From Branchiostoma floridae (lineage: Eukaryota > Chordata > Leptocardii > Amphioxiformes > Branchiostomatidae), in contig NC_049980.1 of assembly GCF_000003815.2 (NCBI RefSeq), positions 395,084 through 459,083 of the forward strand: a stretch of DNA of 64,000 nt. The letters are read 5' to 3'. Of this stretch, positions 11,301 through 21,882 are shown piece after piece. A model generated the notes under the pieces. The model was given only the letters and a program-made list of their open reading frames with translations, was not told where the DNA came from and searched no databases. A program made the translations under genes and the position numbers. The stretch's first letter is position 1; every line of letters starts with the position of its first letter.

Positions 11301-14300
11301 TGCAAGCCTCGTTTTTCCAGAAGCAGAGTGACATGCGATCTGGGTTGATGTCAAAGCCGTTTTGGAACACGATATCTTGTAATGTTATGTTCTGTTTCGT
11401 CCGAAAAAAAATAAATCAAATACCAATGGTTAGCAATGCACCTGTCCCACGGACATGGTATGTGATATTGGGTTTTCTTTTGCACAACCAGTTAAGTCTC
11501 ATATGATATACACAGTCGTGCGCACAATGCACACTGACCCATACGCATATTAATCGTTTTGTGTCAGTTTTAGGTACACAGGCATGTGCAGTACACACTG
11601 CCACCTGGTACACATAGCTAAATCAGGCACAAAACAACTTAGATGCGTACGAGGTGCGTATTGTGCAAAAAAGCGTAAATACGGACCTGATACGGACATT
11701 TGCACGCTCGTGTTACTGCGGCATAGCTTTGTGTACGGAAAGGGTATAGATGTATTACTATGTCACATATGAAGCTTCATTCGAAAGGCAAACAATAGTT
11801 TAATCCGTACTCACCCCTATGGTAGAGTTGATGGTATCGTCAGGATTGAAGCCGATGGCCAGGAGAGTGGGGATGTCTAACTGAGTTCTGTACAGGTACG
11901 GAGACAGGTAAGATGTCTCTACTAACGTCAGTTTCCCGGCATCAAACCTTCACGAAGAGAAATAACGGGCGAAACAATCAATGAATGTTAAAATATGATA
12001 TACCGGATTGCCTCCACAGCACGTGAAATGAAAGCGAGTCTTGCTTAGAGCTTAGCATTAGGAGTTTGGAAGTCTTGATTGACGAATCTAAAATGACGCC
12101 TATTTGATGCCACGGTGTTTTGTTGTATGGAGCAATGTGGATACCTGGAAAGAACTCCCAGTGTTTTCACTCGTAGGTCTACTTATAGTGGGGTCCCATG
12201 TTGAGTTTAACTGCGATTAAAAAAAAGTTCGGCCTTACTCCAAAATAGCCCAAGGGCAATGATAAGGTCACATCCGAAAGAACAGTAAGAAAGTGGCCCA
12301 CAAACTGCCTAGGGGGCCCCCCTTTTTCAAATTGTAGAGAGAGAGAGAGAAATGGTTTATTGGATTAAAAAACTGTTGCAGCCTAACGGCTGAATTGCAA
12401 TTTTGTACAATGATCACAAATTTCACATATACGTATACATATATATATATACAACATATTAAATACGCTGGACTGACATGTCCGATTCCTTTAAAAAACA
12501 CTGCAAGTTTTCATTGAGGAGTCTGACGCAATAGGAGAAAGTGCTGTTACTCAACCGGGACATCCTACATTTGAAACTGGTGTAGCTGGCATTATTCCTT
12601 AAAGTTCCTTAAAGTAGCTAAGCATTTGCAGGGCATACATATGTATACCGTGGATAGCCTTACTTAAATCAATGACGTTACGAAGACAATAATGAAAAAG
12701 TTCCCTAAACAAGTATTCTCGATCTGTTTCCACTTCAATTGTTACAGGGAATTGATTAGGATAAGGTCACGGGATACGTACATGTTCATGTTGCAGATTG
12801 TGACAGCCGGAAATGGTAAGCCATCGGTAAACTGCAACTTCGTATCGGTGATGGTGTCGTAGCTGAAATAGTCCATGATCCTGAACAGCGCGGAAGGATT
12901 TATTTTAGTCAGTGATGCAGCAAGCACATTTGAGATTTCTCAACTAAAATAGTTCCCTTTTCAAAAGATACACAGGTTTATCAATCAATCAATCAATACA
13001 TGTATCAATCAGTTTATAGCCTGGGTTCTATATGGAAAGTGGTACGCTCCGGCGTTTATTATACACTATATACAGTCGCTTCTCTACATTTGCAGAAGCG
13101 AACATAGAGCGAACTACTACCCTTATGGTACCCAGGCTAGTCAATTCATTAACCAATCAACAAATCAGTCAATGTACTTACATAGAGCTCAACATGTATG
13201 AGAATCCGCTATATGAAGCCAGAATGGCAAAAACCCACAGGACCCGGAAGTAACCGCTTGGGGCGATCACAATCTGGTGAAAAAGAATGAACAACAGATG
13301 CCTGAGATCCTCAAGACGACAAATGACACATAAATTATAAAAACTTACTCTATGGAAAGTTTGGAAACATTATTCAGCCCATTAGCCTTCTACATCAAAA
13401 TGTAGGCAGCTAATATTCATGGACTGTTATAACAAGACATACAACGATGTAACTATATCAAAAGTACGCTATTTAAAAAAAGAAAGAGTTGCCAACAATA
13501 TTCTAGGAAACATCACCAAGTTTCGTTATCCTAGAACAAGCCTTCTGGGAGTAATACTACGTCAAAGATGGCGCCGGCACGTTTTGGAACCTTGAAATAA
13601 AGGCAGCTTGCTGACATATACAATTACAGATATCACAAGTAGAATAACAGCAACAACAACAGCAACAACCCTTCAGCACAGTGACAGATATCAATTATTC
13701 AGATAGATCCAGTGAATATCGGGGTATTGTACACTTATCCCGGATCTACCGCAGGAAAGCCCTCTTTCTTTACATTATTTATCATGCTTTATCACCTTTC
13801 ATGCTAAAGCATTATCATCTTTCATGTTTTACATGCTGCAAATATATCAGTTGACAGAAAATCCTGGGTATGGCGGTCTTTAAAATGGTGGGATTTCTTC
13901 CTTTTTGTTCTAATTAAACAAACAAACAAACTCCAGTAGCGCAGAACGTCACTTAAGGGCCCATTATCAAGCTTGGCTTTTGTTTTCAGGACCCCCACCC
14001 ATCTTCTGAACATTATAAGGATATGTCCACAGATTCTTGCCATATGCTAGAAACGGATCAACTGATGATAAAATTTAACAACGCTCTTTGGCACTTGTAC
14101 AGAACGGCACACAGAACAATTAGAACAGTATGTTATTTTTACTGATGCTTGGGCAACCTTTGAGCGGCCAACCTTTGCAAGTATTTTACCGACTTTTAAA
14201 TCATTCATTTATATCATGGATTATATCCAAATAATGTGGTCCTGGATCTGACAAATCATAAAATTATAGATAACATTCGATTAATAAAGCGAAAAAAAAT

Positions 14301-14716
14301 AACATTGTTCAAACCAAAATTACTAAATGTTGTAAAAAAAAAATATTGTCATGCCAACAGAAAGAATTTGAAATTAATATTTTTTTGGAAATTGTTGCAA
14401 AGATATTTTAGGAAAAGTCACCAAGTGTAATTGTTCAGCAGAAGCCGTTTAGTAGTTATTAGACGTCAAAGTTGGCGCAGGCACCTTTAGAAGACCCCCC
14501 CCCCCACCCCATCCCGCCTGGATATGGTCAATGGAAGTCGGCATTTTCATGCCTATACAGACGCTGCTTTGCTGAAACAAATCAATTTCCGTCCACCCGT
14601 CCTTATTCTATTTCTCAGGTAATACAAAATGCAGCACATACCCTGTTAAGTCCGTGTAGAGTCGTGTTACCGGCGAACTCTTTCTCAGGGGACTCTTTCT
14701 CCTCTTGGGGCGACAT
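5157..14716 (-). CDS. ASIC-like DEG/ENaC sodium channel subunit, complete 12-exon gene
   Basis: Twelve minus-strand exons join through eleven GT/AG introns with matching phases: 14642-14716, 13182-13273, 12782-12880, 11815-11947, 11293-11391, 10799-10924, 9701-9853, 8972-9116, 8220-8276, 6684-6834, 6283-6374, 5157-5350. They encode 471 residues, somewhat shorter than typical ASICs (about 510-530), mainly in the early extracellular domain. Visible signatures: cytosolic His-Gly gating motif (H21-G22), TM1 (about 33-52), FPAVTICN (79-86), [17 protein letters not shown], the VPPWGVC and CYLECRSK thumb motifs, CDCPVPC, and a pore TM2 with the G-A-S selectivity filter (419-421). Channels of this family are trimeric, amiloride-sensitive cation channels of the plasma membrane, gated by protons, peptides or bile acids. 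The ligand here is unknown. The 100-N gap at 9289-9388 falls inside an intron. Confidence 0.93.
5614..6152. mobile_element. MITE with 32-bp terminal inverted repeats and TAA target duplication
   Basis: Begins GGCCACAGCAAGTAAAT and ends with the inverse, ATTTACTTGCTGTGGCC. TAA flanks both ends (5611-5613 and 6153-6155). The 539-bp element has no coding capacity and lies in the last intron of the channel gene. A second copy is at 56471-56982. Confidence 0.85.
6283..6374 (-). CDS. Channel exon 11 (palm to TM2)
   Basis: 92 nt. Encodes [18 protein letters not shown] and the linker to the second transmembrane helix. The donor is CAA|GTATGC. Confidence 0.9.
6428..6640. repeat. (GT)n microsatellite, interrupted
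   Basis: About 210 bp of TG/CG dinucleotides with occasional T or A interruptions, in a channel-gene intron. The Cys-Val ORFs across it are artefacts. Confidence 0.95.
6684..6834 (-). CDS. Channel exon 10 (CDCPVPC block)
   Basis: 151 nt. Encodes [18 protein letters not shown] and the following [12 protein letters not shown] segment, the C-x-P-C block before the wrist. Confidence 0.93.
7065..7290. mobile_element. Hairpin-forming transposon copy, CCAATCAG palindrome
   Basis: Contains a palindrome at about 7170-7290. CTGATTGGTCAGAAT and the repeated ATCGACACCGG / CCGGTGTCGAT tracts are mirrored as inverted arms. The left part (ATATAGCCAGGCGCCGCGGA) recurs at 36682. It lies in the intron between channel exons 9 and 10. 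Confidence 0.75.
7621..7768. mobile_element. Inverted-repeat transposon end, 55-58-bp arms
   Basis: Left arm (7621-7678, with GTACATGGTGTCATAACG) is the inverse of the right arm (7712-7768, with CGTTATGACACCATGTAC). The right arm also appears at about 36846-36922 and 46226-46302, so this is one terminus of a dispersed family. Confidence 0.75.
8220..8276 (-). CDS. Channel exon 9 (short thumb exon)
   Basis: 57 nt between TACCCCAG and GTGAGT. Encodes [18 protein letters not shown]. It fits by phase between exons 8 and 10 and matches the conserved A-P-x-C context. Confidence 0.88.
   Translation of the reverse strand, partial: EKRHYATQVIPPLASELY
8972..9116 (-). CDS. Channel exon 8 (thumb)
   Basis: 145 nt. 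Encodes [32 protein letters not shown] and SCRPFSLP, the cysteine-stapled thumb helices. It ends in phase 1 at GTACCT. Confidence 0.92.
9289..9388. other. Assembly gap (100 N)
   Basis: Exactly 100 N, a conventional gap of unknown size. It lies between channel exons 7 and 8 and interrupts no coding sequence. Confidence 0.95.
9701..9853 (-). CDS. Channel exon 7 (palm and beta-ball)
   Basis: 153 nt, phase 0. Encodes [18 protein letters not shown] and [18 protein letters not shown], corresponding to the HDQ-EPP and APG blocks of the family. Confidence 0.92.
10030..10290 (+). pseudogene. Degenerate LINE reverse-transcriptase C-terminal fragment
   Basis: Forward frames give [14 protein letters not shown] and, after a frameshift, [19 protein letters not shown] followed by [17 protein letters not shown]. 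This order is typical of the end of non-LTR RT proteins (the RLQWFGHV ... GRPRKRW ... DI/LKEW pattern). It carries a frameshift and stop, and is a relic inside a channel-gene intron. Confidence 0.75.
10799..10924 (-). CDS. Channel exon 6 (GNCYTFNS motif)
   Basis: 126 nt, phase 0 on both sides, donor GTAAGT. Encodes [20 protein letters not shown] and [12 protein letters not shown], matching the conserved family block. Confidence 0.92.
11293..11391 (-). CDS. Channel exon 5 (finger)
   Basis: 99 nt, phase 0 on both sides. Encodes [14 protein letters not shown] and [14 protein letters not shown] with the paired finger cysteines. Confidence 0.87.
11815..11947 (-). CDS. Channel exon 4 (finger region)
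   Basis: 133 nt, acceptor GTGAAG and donor GGG|GTGAGT. Encodes [20 protein letters not shown] and the following helix up to NSTIG. This finger segment is short compared with vertebrate ASICs. Confidence 0.85.
12335..12700 (-). pseudogene. Probable LINE 3'-end fragment
   Basis: On the minus strand a short frame around [19 protein letters not shown] resembles the last residues of LINE RT proteins, followed by a stop, a UTR-like stretch, an AT-rich dinucleotide run (12437-12452) and a GA run. Lies in the intron between channel exons 3 and 4. Confidence 0.45.
12782..12880 (-). CDS. Channel exon 3 (post-TM1 palm strand)
   Basis: 99 nt. Encodes [16 protein letters not shown] and [12 protein letters not shown], the first extracellular strand. 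The donor is CAT|GTACGT, so the next exon supplies the G of a Met codon. The positions equivalent to the paired histidines after TM1 in ASIC1 read Asp-Thr. Confidence 0.88.
13182..13273 (-). CDS. Channel exon 2 (TM1)
   Basis: 92 nt between TTTTTCACCAG and GTAAGT, phase 0 in and 2 out. Encodes [20 protein letters not shown] and the rest of the first transmembrane helix. Confidence 0.9.
13489..13590. repeat. Sub-terminal fragment of the piggyBac-like element family
   Basis: GTTGCCAACAATATTCTAGG through ACGTCAAAGATGGCGCCGGC matches 19942-20040 inside the TTAA-flanked element at 18823-20062. Only the internal side of the terminus is present. Confidence 0.6.
14384..14530. repeat. Piggybac-like element terminus fragment (just 5' of channel exon 1)
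   Basis: Shares GAAAAGTCACCAAGT, GACGTCAAAGTTGGCGCAGGC and a poly-C tract with 19960-20050. It ends in a degraded CCTGGATATGG end instead of GTCTGGATAGGG-TTAA. It lies in intron 1 of the channel gene. Confidence 0.6.
14642..14716 (-). CDS. Channel exon 1 (start codon, HG gating motif)
   Basis: 25 codons from ATG to AACAGG followed by donor GTATGT, phase 0. Encodes an acidic start and [12 protein letters not shown], which carries the His-Gly pair conserved just before TM1 in DEG/ENaC channels. This match is why the start was placed here. The 5' UTR extends to higher coordinates and was not delimited. Confidence 0.88.
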
Positions 14717-15005
14717 GGCGGAAGGTTATTGCTAATGCATAGAAATGACGAAAAACCGCTGCAGACTTTTGTTGTTCTCTCAGCTCTGCGAATGAAAAGG
14801 TTGAGAAATTTGCATAGAAATAGGCATGGGCGTAATGTTATTCTAGGGTCTACAGGATTTTCTATACTAATGCTGGATCTTTTGTTGAAGTGGCGACTTA
14901 TAGCCAAGTTAAGCTTGACTCGTGGACCTACAGGTCACGGGATCGACTCAGGGCCTTCCTGGGTAGATTTTGTTTTCTTGATGAGAAATGTATTTTACAC
15001 GACTT

Positions 15006-15317
15006 AACGGGGCCGCCCTAAGATGCCCGCTTTTATTACGCGCTCGAACTCACGGCGCTCCATCACTAGTTGCCAAAGAGTGGTCAAGTTTTGATCAATG
15101 AATTTTTATCACATTCATCTAGAGACCATACTTGAATAAGGAAGGCATCCTTACTGTTCATGGACCCTTCACCCTCTGCGTTATAACTGGCACCGAGGAC
15201 GTTATCGTGAATATAAATTCCGATTTTGAGCTACGTTAGACAGTGCGCCCTAACTTGCCAAGCTTTTGGAATTTTCTCTCTTCTTAGGGAAGGGCACATC
15301 TTAGGACGGCCCCCGTT
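15006..15317. mobile_element. MITE with AACGGGGCCG terminal inverted repeats
   Basis: Starts AACGGGGCCGCCCTAAGATG and ends with the near-perfect inverse CATCTTAGGACGGCCCCCGTT. 312 bp, no ORF. No clear target duplication. Confidence 0.75.
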
Positions 15318-16672
15318 ACATGTAATAGGTGTACAAGTAATCGGTACCTGACTTTGAAGTTTCAAGCGACAAATTGGCGACCTGTTGGCTCCTGATAGCG
15401 AATGTATTTCGATCAGCTTTACAGCGTTCGCAGTCTTTGTGGCAAATTATGCGGCGACGGTTTAGTTGAGGAAGGCGACCTTTACAGACATGGAGCGATA
15501 CGCCCCGTCCCGACTCTTTGCCAAGACCTCAGAGTCCGCCCGCGACTGCGGAACCTGTACATTTTCTAATATGGAATGATACCTCATGTTTTTTTTTTTT
15601 TGGTCTCCAAACCCTAACTGTATTTACATAAACGCCGAAACGAAGATCTTCATTGTCAATGAAGAGAACCATGGTACGATGACTCCAGACCTTAAAGTAT
15701 TTTGTATATTATACACGCAAGAACAAACCTAGACCTTCGCGGGTATTTCGAATCCTTAAAAAATTTCCAAAAGCATGACATTCCTTGATATACAGTTACC
15801 TTCTGACGCATTTGGGACGTACGTCAAGTATGGCAGATCGGGTGGGAACCGTTCCATCTAAATTTATTTGGAATTTACACGTCAACGTCTAAACATATCC
15901 AAACAAACAACAATCATGTATTCTTTATTTGTACATTAGGCAATGCTGATTTGTTTATCTAGATGACATGCTGTAGCGTGACAATTTTCGCCCATACCCT
16001 CCCACCAAGAAAACATTTTTTGCCCTGACTCACGGTAATCGCACAAAAACAGCAGTGAAATGACCAAATGTAGTTCGGCTAAGACCCCCATACGGATCTC
16101 CTACGTACTTAATTATATGCATAGCAGAACTCCCCGTAACATCCCCATCCAACAAGGACAGGCACCTGCGCTGCGACCTAAAAGTTTCCAGATGGTTCAA
16201 CGAATTTCATATATGGAAAATAATTTTTCACCCTTTGTATATATGTGTCTTTATAGCGTGGCCTGTGCAGTCGACATTTGCCTAAAACTGGACGTTAAAA
16301 TAGTCTTGTTAGGTGTAAGCTTTGGAGAATGTAGGACGCCATTAATCCTCAGTTTGGGGCACTTTGTGTTGGGGTACGGTCATGCAATCATCGTACGATC
16401 GCTAACTTCGAGCATGAAATCATGTAAGTCTCATGCAATGCTGTTTTGGATCCATGTCAGTGGTTGGTTCCCTCTGGTCTTGCTTGAAAATCAAAATTGT
16501 ACAACCGTCGCACGACATTTGTGACCGCGATCTAAGACACTGTTGTGAAACGAGTCTCACAGAGCGCCACGTATAAGAGTTATTATGGAATGTCCCGGTA
16601 TATATCATTTAAACTCCTGGCTCTGATTGACCAAGGTGCTTTTATCATTGGATTAACTTACTATAGTCCCCT

Positions 16673-17095
16673 GGAGACCAGACTCAAATCCGGTGAAGGG
16701 CATATATGCATATCGTTTGGGCTGCACTGTTTTCAGTAATTCATAAGGATGGGATGTTTTCATAGTTTATGTGGTCCCTGAAATTGTGGAGCTACATTTT
16801 TTAAAACAGATTTAGGAATTGGAATAACGAAAGTGCTAAGATTCTTCTGTTTCATAGATCCAGCTGCGAAATGCTGCTTTATGAACTATGGAGACCCGAC
16901 TCAAATCCGGTGAAGGGCATAATATGCATATCGTTTGGGGCTGCACTGTTTTCAGTATTTCATAACGACGTTTTCATAGTTAATGTGGTAACTAAAATTG
17001 TGGAGCTACATTTTTTTACAGATCTAATGATCGAAATAACAAGTGCTAAGATTCGTCTGTTTCATAGATCCAGCTGCGAAATGCTGCTTATAAGG
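16673..17095. repeat. Two-copy tandem duplication, period about 217 bp
   Basis: 16673-16885 and 16890-17095 share GACTCAAATCCGGTGAAGGG, GCTGCACTGTTTTCAGTA, GGAGCTACATTTTTT and CATAGATCCAGCTGCGAAA with small indels. No coding signal. Confidence 0.85.
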
Positions 17096-18204
17096 ACAAC
17101 GAACAAACGAACCCTAAATGAAAAAAACCCATACCTATACTGTGGTCAGACATTAGTGAATATACCAGGTACAAATGCAGATGGAGATATACGATAAAGG
17201 GCGGCTTTTTTTCAGGAATTTTCCAGTCATTTATTAGTTACTGGACTTGATACACGTCGAAAAGCGCTGTGAAAGTCCTTATGACATTATATTTTTGTAT
17301 ACATGTATGCCATGTGTTTGAAACCAAATGGCATTACAGTAAAAATAAACATAACGATTGGCATTCAAGTACATACTTAAAAGCCACGTGTACTCTGTTT
17401 TTATCAAAGTAGGTCAGAATTAGAAAGGCGATTTTGACATCTTTAGTCAAAATTCCTTCCAAATGGTTTTTAACACTCAAACACACCGAACTTACCTTAA
17501 TTTTCAGCACTGCTTGGCTACCGGTAAGCAATTCTCGTCCTCTACCCAACGTTTGCGAGTTAACACATGTAGTTGTGATCCCTTTTTGGGAATCCCGTGC
17601 AGGTAACAGTGATTTTAAAACGTCGGATTTCGTTTGTTTGAGCAGCAGATGTAGCGTCTTAGCTCGACACGTTTGGCAACTTTTGAAATGACCTCAACCG
17701 TTCCGAGTTACACGCTTTTAAGAACGCCCTCTAGAACGAGCGCCTTTGTTCGCAGCCAAGGCGCGAAGCCCGGTATCTAGGTTTGTTGACGGACCAAGCC
17801 AGGCGGTCGTCTGTGAAACTCCTGAGTAGTTTGTTTATACAGACTGTTTGTTGTCTCCCATGAAAACGCTGCTTATTTTGGCAACGGCCTTTAGGCGGCT
17901 TCTGTAGCTACGCTAATTTTCTTCTCATATCCCTGAAGTACGACTATACCAAGGCCAGACAGGGCTATTTGCGAAAGGGATAAATGATGTTTGCTTTGTT
18001 GTCTTTTATGAAAACTAAAGGCAATTCTAGAGTGCAGTTGGACCTTTTTTACGTTATCCCGGCAGTTCAAATACACGTTCGCATTTGGGCCGAAAAGAGT
18101 ACGTACGCCGGGCTGATTTAGAAATAAACAACATTTTCAACACATGAACAGACTAAAGTAGACAGCACCTGGTCACTGACCCTCAGATTCAGGTGTACTT
18201 ATTT

Positions 18205-18690
18205 CCACGAACCTTGTGAAATCTGTACGAATCTTATGTGATACGTACGAATCACTATGTGACACGCACGAACCTTATGCCAACCGGCCTACCGCTACTT
18301 TGGGGTAGGGCATGTTTATAGTGTTTATTTTTAATTTCAAAGCATGGAAATGACATGTACCGTCACGAAGATGTATCTAATAGCCCGTGACTTATTCTTT
18401 TGCTCCATTTCGTCGCGTCACATCGTATTTTCACTTCGCCGAAGATCGAAGCCGCTATCTTAAATGTCCCGTCCGTCTTGCACGTGGCCCTGGCAGCGGT
18501 TTGCCGGTTTGCTTAAGGTTCGTGCGTATAGCATAAGATTAGTGCGTTTGCCGCAGTGATTCGTGGGTATCATATAAGGTATACGTAGGTACGTTTCCGC
18601 ATAGTGATTCGTGCGTTTCTCATAAGATTCGTGACTTTTCGCATAGTGATTCGTGCGTTTCACATAAGATTCGTACGACTTTCATGAGGT
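18205..18690. repeat. Inverted clusters of a short CATAAGATTCGTGCG-type repeat
   Basis: Several units of ATTCGTGCGTTT(C)NCATAAG spaced about 20-25 bp occur in one orientation at 18515-18690 and in the opposite orientation at 18205-18276. The intervening 240 bp is unrelated. Confidence 0.7.
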
Positions 18691-18822
18691 TACTGCTAAT
18701 GCTTAGGCACCCTTAGTACCGAAGCACATTAGAAATACAAACATGAGCGATTCTGATGTATTATTTTATTTCTCTACCTTGTGTGCCAGAGTCCATTTCA
18801 AGCCACTGACATAGGTTTTTAA

Positions 18823-20062
18823 CCCTATCTAGACCGGGCTTTTTTGGTATACCTGGGACGGGGGGGGGGGGCTCTTTTGACCCCCCCCTTCGTAATTTCA
18901 AAACGGCTTGGGTTACGATNNNNNNNNNNNNNNNNNNNNNNNNNNNNNNNNNNNNNNNNNNNNNNNNNNNNNNNNNNNNNNNNNNNNNNNNNNNNNNNNN
19001 NNNNNNNNNNNNNNNNNNNNNNNNNNNNNNNNNNNNNNNNNNNNNNNNNNNNNNNNNNNNNNNNNNNNNNNNNNNNNNNNNNNNNNNNNNNNNNNNNNNN
19101 NNNNNNNNNNNNNNNNNNNNNNNNNNNNNNNNNNNNNNNNNNNNNNNNNNNNNNNNNNNNNNNNNNNNNNNNNNNNNNNNNNNNNNNNNNNNNNNNNNNN
19201 NNNNNNNNNNNNNNNNNNNNNNNNNNNNNNNNNNNNNNNNNNNNNNNNNNNNNNNNNNNNNNNNNNNNNNNNNNNNNNNNNNNNNNNNNNNNNNNNNNNN
19301 NNNNNNNNNNNNNNNNNNNNNNNNNNNNNNNNNNNNNNNNNNNNNNNNNNNNNNNNNNNNNNNNNNNNNNNNNNNNNNNNNNNNNNNNNNNNNNNNNNNN
19401 NNNNNNNNNNNNNNNNNNNNNNNNNNNNNNNNNNNNNNNNNNNNNNNNNNNNNNNNNNNNNNNNNNNATGACGACACACTGACGCCTATATGACCTCAGA
19501 AAATGACGTCATTTGTCCGCCATCTTGGATCGACAAGCTTGAATTTTCAAAAATACGATTTTTTCCACATATAACCCCAAAACCCAATAAAACTGGACTA
19601 AAAAGGTTCAAGTTATTGTGTTTTGTAAGAAAATAAAAGATTTTGACGGTATTTCAGTAAAAATAACATGTATTTATCATTGAAAATGTCATTGTCCGCC
19701 ATCTTGGATTTTGACCCATGACGTCATCAAATTAGCATAAATTATGAATATTTAATTAGAAATGTAACTTAAAATTACACAGGATGTTAATGATATAGAT
19801 AAAAAAAGTTTGGTCTAGCAATAAAACCTTGAAATCCCATAATTCAAACTGAAATTAGTAAATTTGGTAAAATATGCCTGTCAGAAACCCGTTGCCATGG
19901 CAACAGGAAAAATAACAAACTAAATTTTTTTTCACAGAATTGTTGCCAACAATATTTTGGGAAAAGTCACCAAGTTTCGTAGTCCTAGCATACGTCGTTC
20001 GGCAGTTATTTGACGTCAAAGTTGAAGCAGGCACTTTTACCCCCCCCCCCGTCTGGATAGGG
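18823..20062. mobile_element. Non-autonomous piggyBac-like element flanked by TTAA
   Basis: TTAA (18819-18822) precedes CCCTATCTAGACCGGGC, and GTCTGGATAGGG precedes TTAA (20063-20066). CCC/GGG ends with a TTAA target are the hallmark of piggyBac transposons. A 548-N gap (18920-19467) hides the centre. The visible interior has no transposase and includes CCGCCATCTTGGAT and GTTGCCATGGCAAC motifs shared with the element at 20916. Confidence 0.8.
18920..19467. other. Assembly gap (548 N)
   Basis: Run of N inside the piggyBac-like element. Any ORFs across it are artefacts. Confidence 0.95.
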
Positions 20063-20066
20063 TTAA

Positions 20067-20911
20067 GACAATATTTGCAATAAGTTTGAATTATTTTGAA
20101 CAAAGAATGTTAGATTACAACTCTTCTATTTCTAGATTTGATATAAAAATTCATTTGAATCCCTTTTATATTAGAAACCTAATGAAGATGATATGCAATT
20201 ATCTATTAACAAATAAAATTAAATCCGAAACATGTACATTATTTATAACATTTTGGAGGAGTTTGGTTACTGTGCCAAATTAAGCATGCCCTATCGCACT
20301 TACTTCTGTTTTGAAATTTTACTCCTATTCTGTATACATTTTGTTAGTCATCGATGTATGACGTCCAACCATACTGCAAGGACATGTGACTTGCTTTCTT
20401 CTCAGTTCACTAACCTACTTACAAAATGTTACATAAAATGGTACAAACGGAAAGTAATGGTGAAATACAGCTATTCTTCAGAAATTATTGAAATATCCTA
20501 TTTCATATCATGAATATGAAATGATCGACACTACTCGGAAACGTCGAAACACACCAGATATTTCAGAATCAAATCTCGCAGACAAATAATTACAAAGATT
20601 TGGGGACATTTGTAAATAATGACTATTACAGCCTAAGTTACCTGCATTGACTAAGGATGTACTTCATGGAAAATGTGTCCTTCGTAGCCATGGCTCCGGG
20701 CATCGTTTCAAATTATCTTCTTTTCCAAAAACTCAGGCACTGTACATTGTCAGATCAGATTGGCCTACAGCTCCAGTGGTCTCTGTTTTGCTTCGTTAGG
20801 AAACGGTAGTAGTTATTTTCGAAACAGGAAGTAATTAGTAACGCTCCTAGTCCATTACGTCAGGCAACGGACAATTTGACAGATTTCTCAACAAATTTCA
20901 TAGATATGGCG
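20067..20911. other. Intergenic, nothing recognised
   Basis: AT-rich sequence between two transposons. No conserved coding exon, RNA gene or distinctive repeat was identified. Confidence 0.5.
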
Positions 20912-20915
20912 TTAA

Positions 20916-21882
20916 CCCTCAAACCACCGTAGCTTTTTTGTGACGTAGATTACCGTATGGGGTCAAAACTGACCCCAAAACATTTTGTACAAATACAGTT
21001 TTTTGCATGAATCTTTTTGTGAGTAGTATATATGTATAGTTTTATTAATCTATGTGGGACAGTCTGACATGATTGGGTGAGAATACTTCAAGCTCATTAT
21101 CATAATTTATGCAAAAGATCATGAGGACCACATTTCGCACCAACGCTAGTCAGACCGGGAAGGAGGATTTTGATGCCTGAACCAGCTTCAATGCCATATA
21201 GCGCCCGAATGGCTTATGCTAGGGCCACCAAACTTGGTAACTTTTTAGAAAATGTTGATAGCAAACATTTTTAGTGAACAAAGTATGTTCAACATTTTTC
21301 ATGTTGCCATGGCAACGGAATTCTGATAGACATATTTATTACGAAATTTTCTAATTTTGTATTAAACATTTAGGTTTTGACTTTTTTGGGGCAAATAACA
21401 ATTGTTTATCACATCTTATAAAATTCAACATAAATTTCAGGACTCAGTATTCATAATTTATGCTAATTTGATGACGTCATCAGTCAAAATCCAAGATGGC
21501 GGCCGATATTACCTGGATGACGTCATAATGTCGTCATATGACATGGTAATGATACAAAAGTTGTTACAATAATTTTGGCTTACATGTACATCATTCTCTG
21601 AAAATTTCGTGATCCTACGACAAGTAGTTTAGGTGTGGGTTGCAAAGGTTTGTTTAAAAAAATGCTGGGGTCAGTTTTGACCCCACTGGACCATGCATAA
21701 ACTTTCGAGGATAACTTAATCAACAATGAGTCAATCTCAGTAAAAACGTATAAGAAGTTATAGGACAGATATACAAACAAACTTCTGGAAGGAAACTTGT
21801 TGTCGACCAGAAGTGACATAGTGGCAGACATTGATATACGCCTGGGGTCAGTTTTGACCCCATACGGTGGTTTGAGATTACT
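20916..21882. mobile_element. Second piggyBac-like element with GGGGTCAAAACTGACCCC hairpins
   Basis: Flanked by TTAA at 20912-20915 and 21883-21886. The left end CCCTCAAACCACCGTA and the right-end TACGGTGGTTTGAG are inverted. The self-complementary TGGGGTCAAAACTGACCCCA occurs near both ends and again at about 21664. The interior carries GTTGCCATGGCAAC and CCAAGATGGCGG, also seen in the 18823 element. No transposase ORF. Confidence 0.75.

Larger units (their letters stand above)
14717..18815. other. Upstream region of the channel gene, no confident gene
   Basis: Contains the channel 5' UTR and promoter (not delimited), a TIR element (15006-15317), a 217-bp tandem duplication (16673-17095) and an inverted pair of short-repeat clusters (18205-18690). 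A GC-rich possible minus-strand exon at about 15480-15566 is discussed in the findings. The longest ORF (16060-16524 plus) shows no family resemblance or splice context. Confidence 0.5.

Noticed and set aside
16060-16524. 154-codon plus ORF
   Set aside because: No recognisable motif, AT-rich, no splice context. Likely chance.
18761-19482. ORFs of about 190-240 codons across the N run
   Set aside because: Made almost entirely of unknown residues from the gap.
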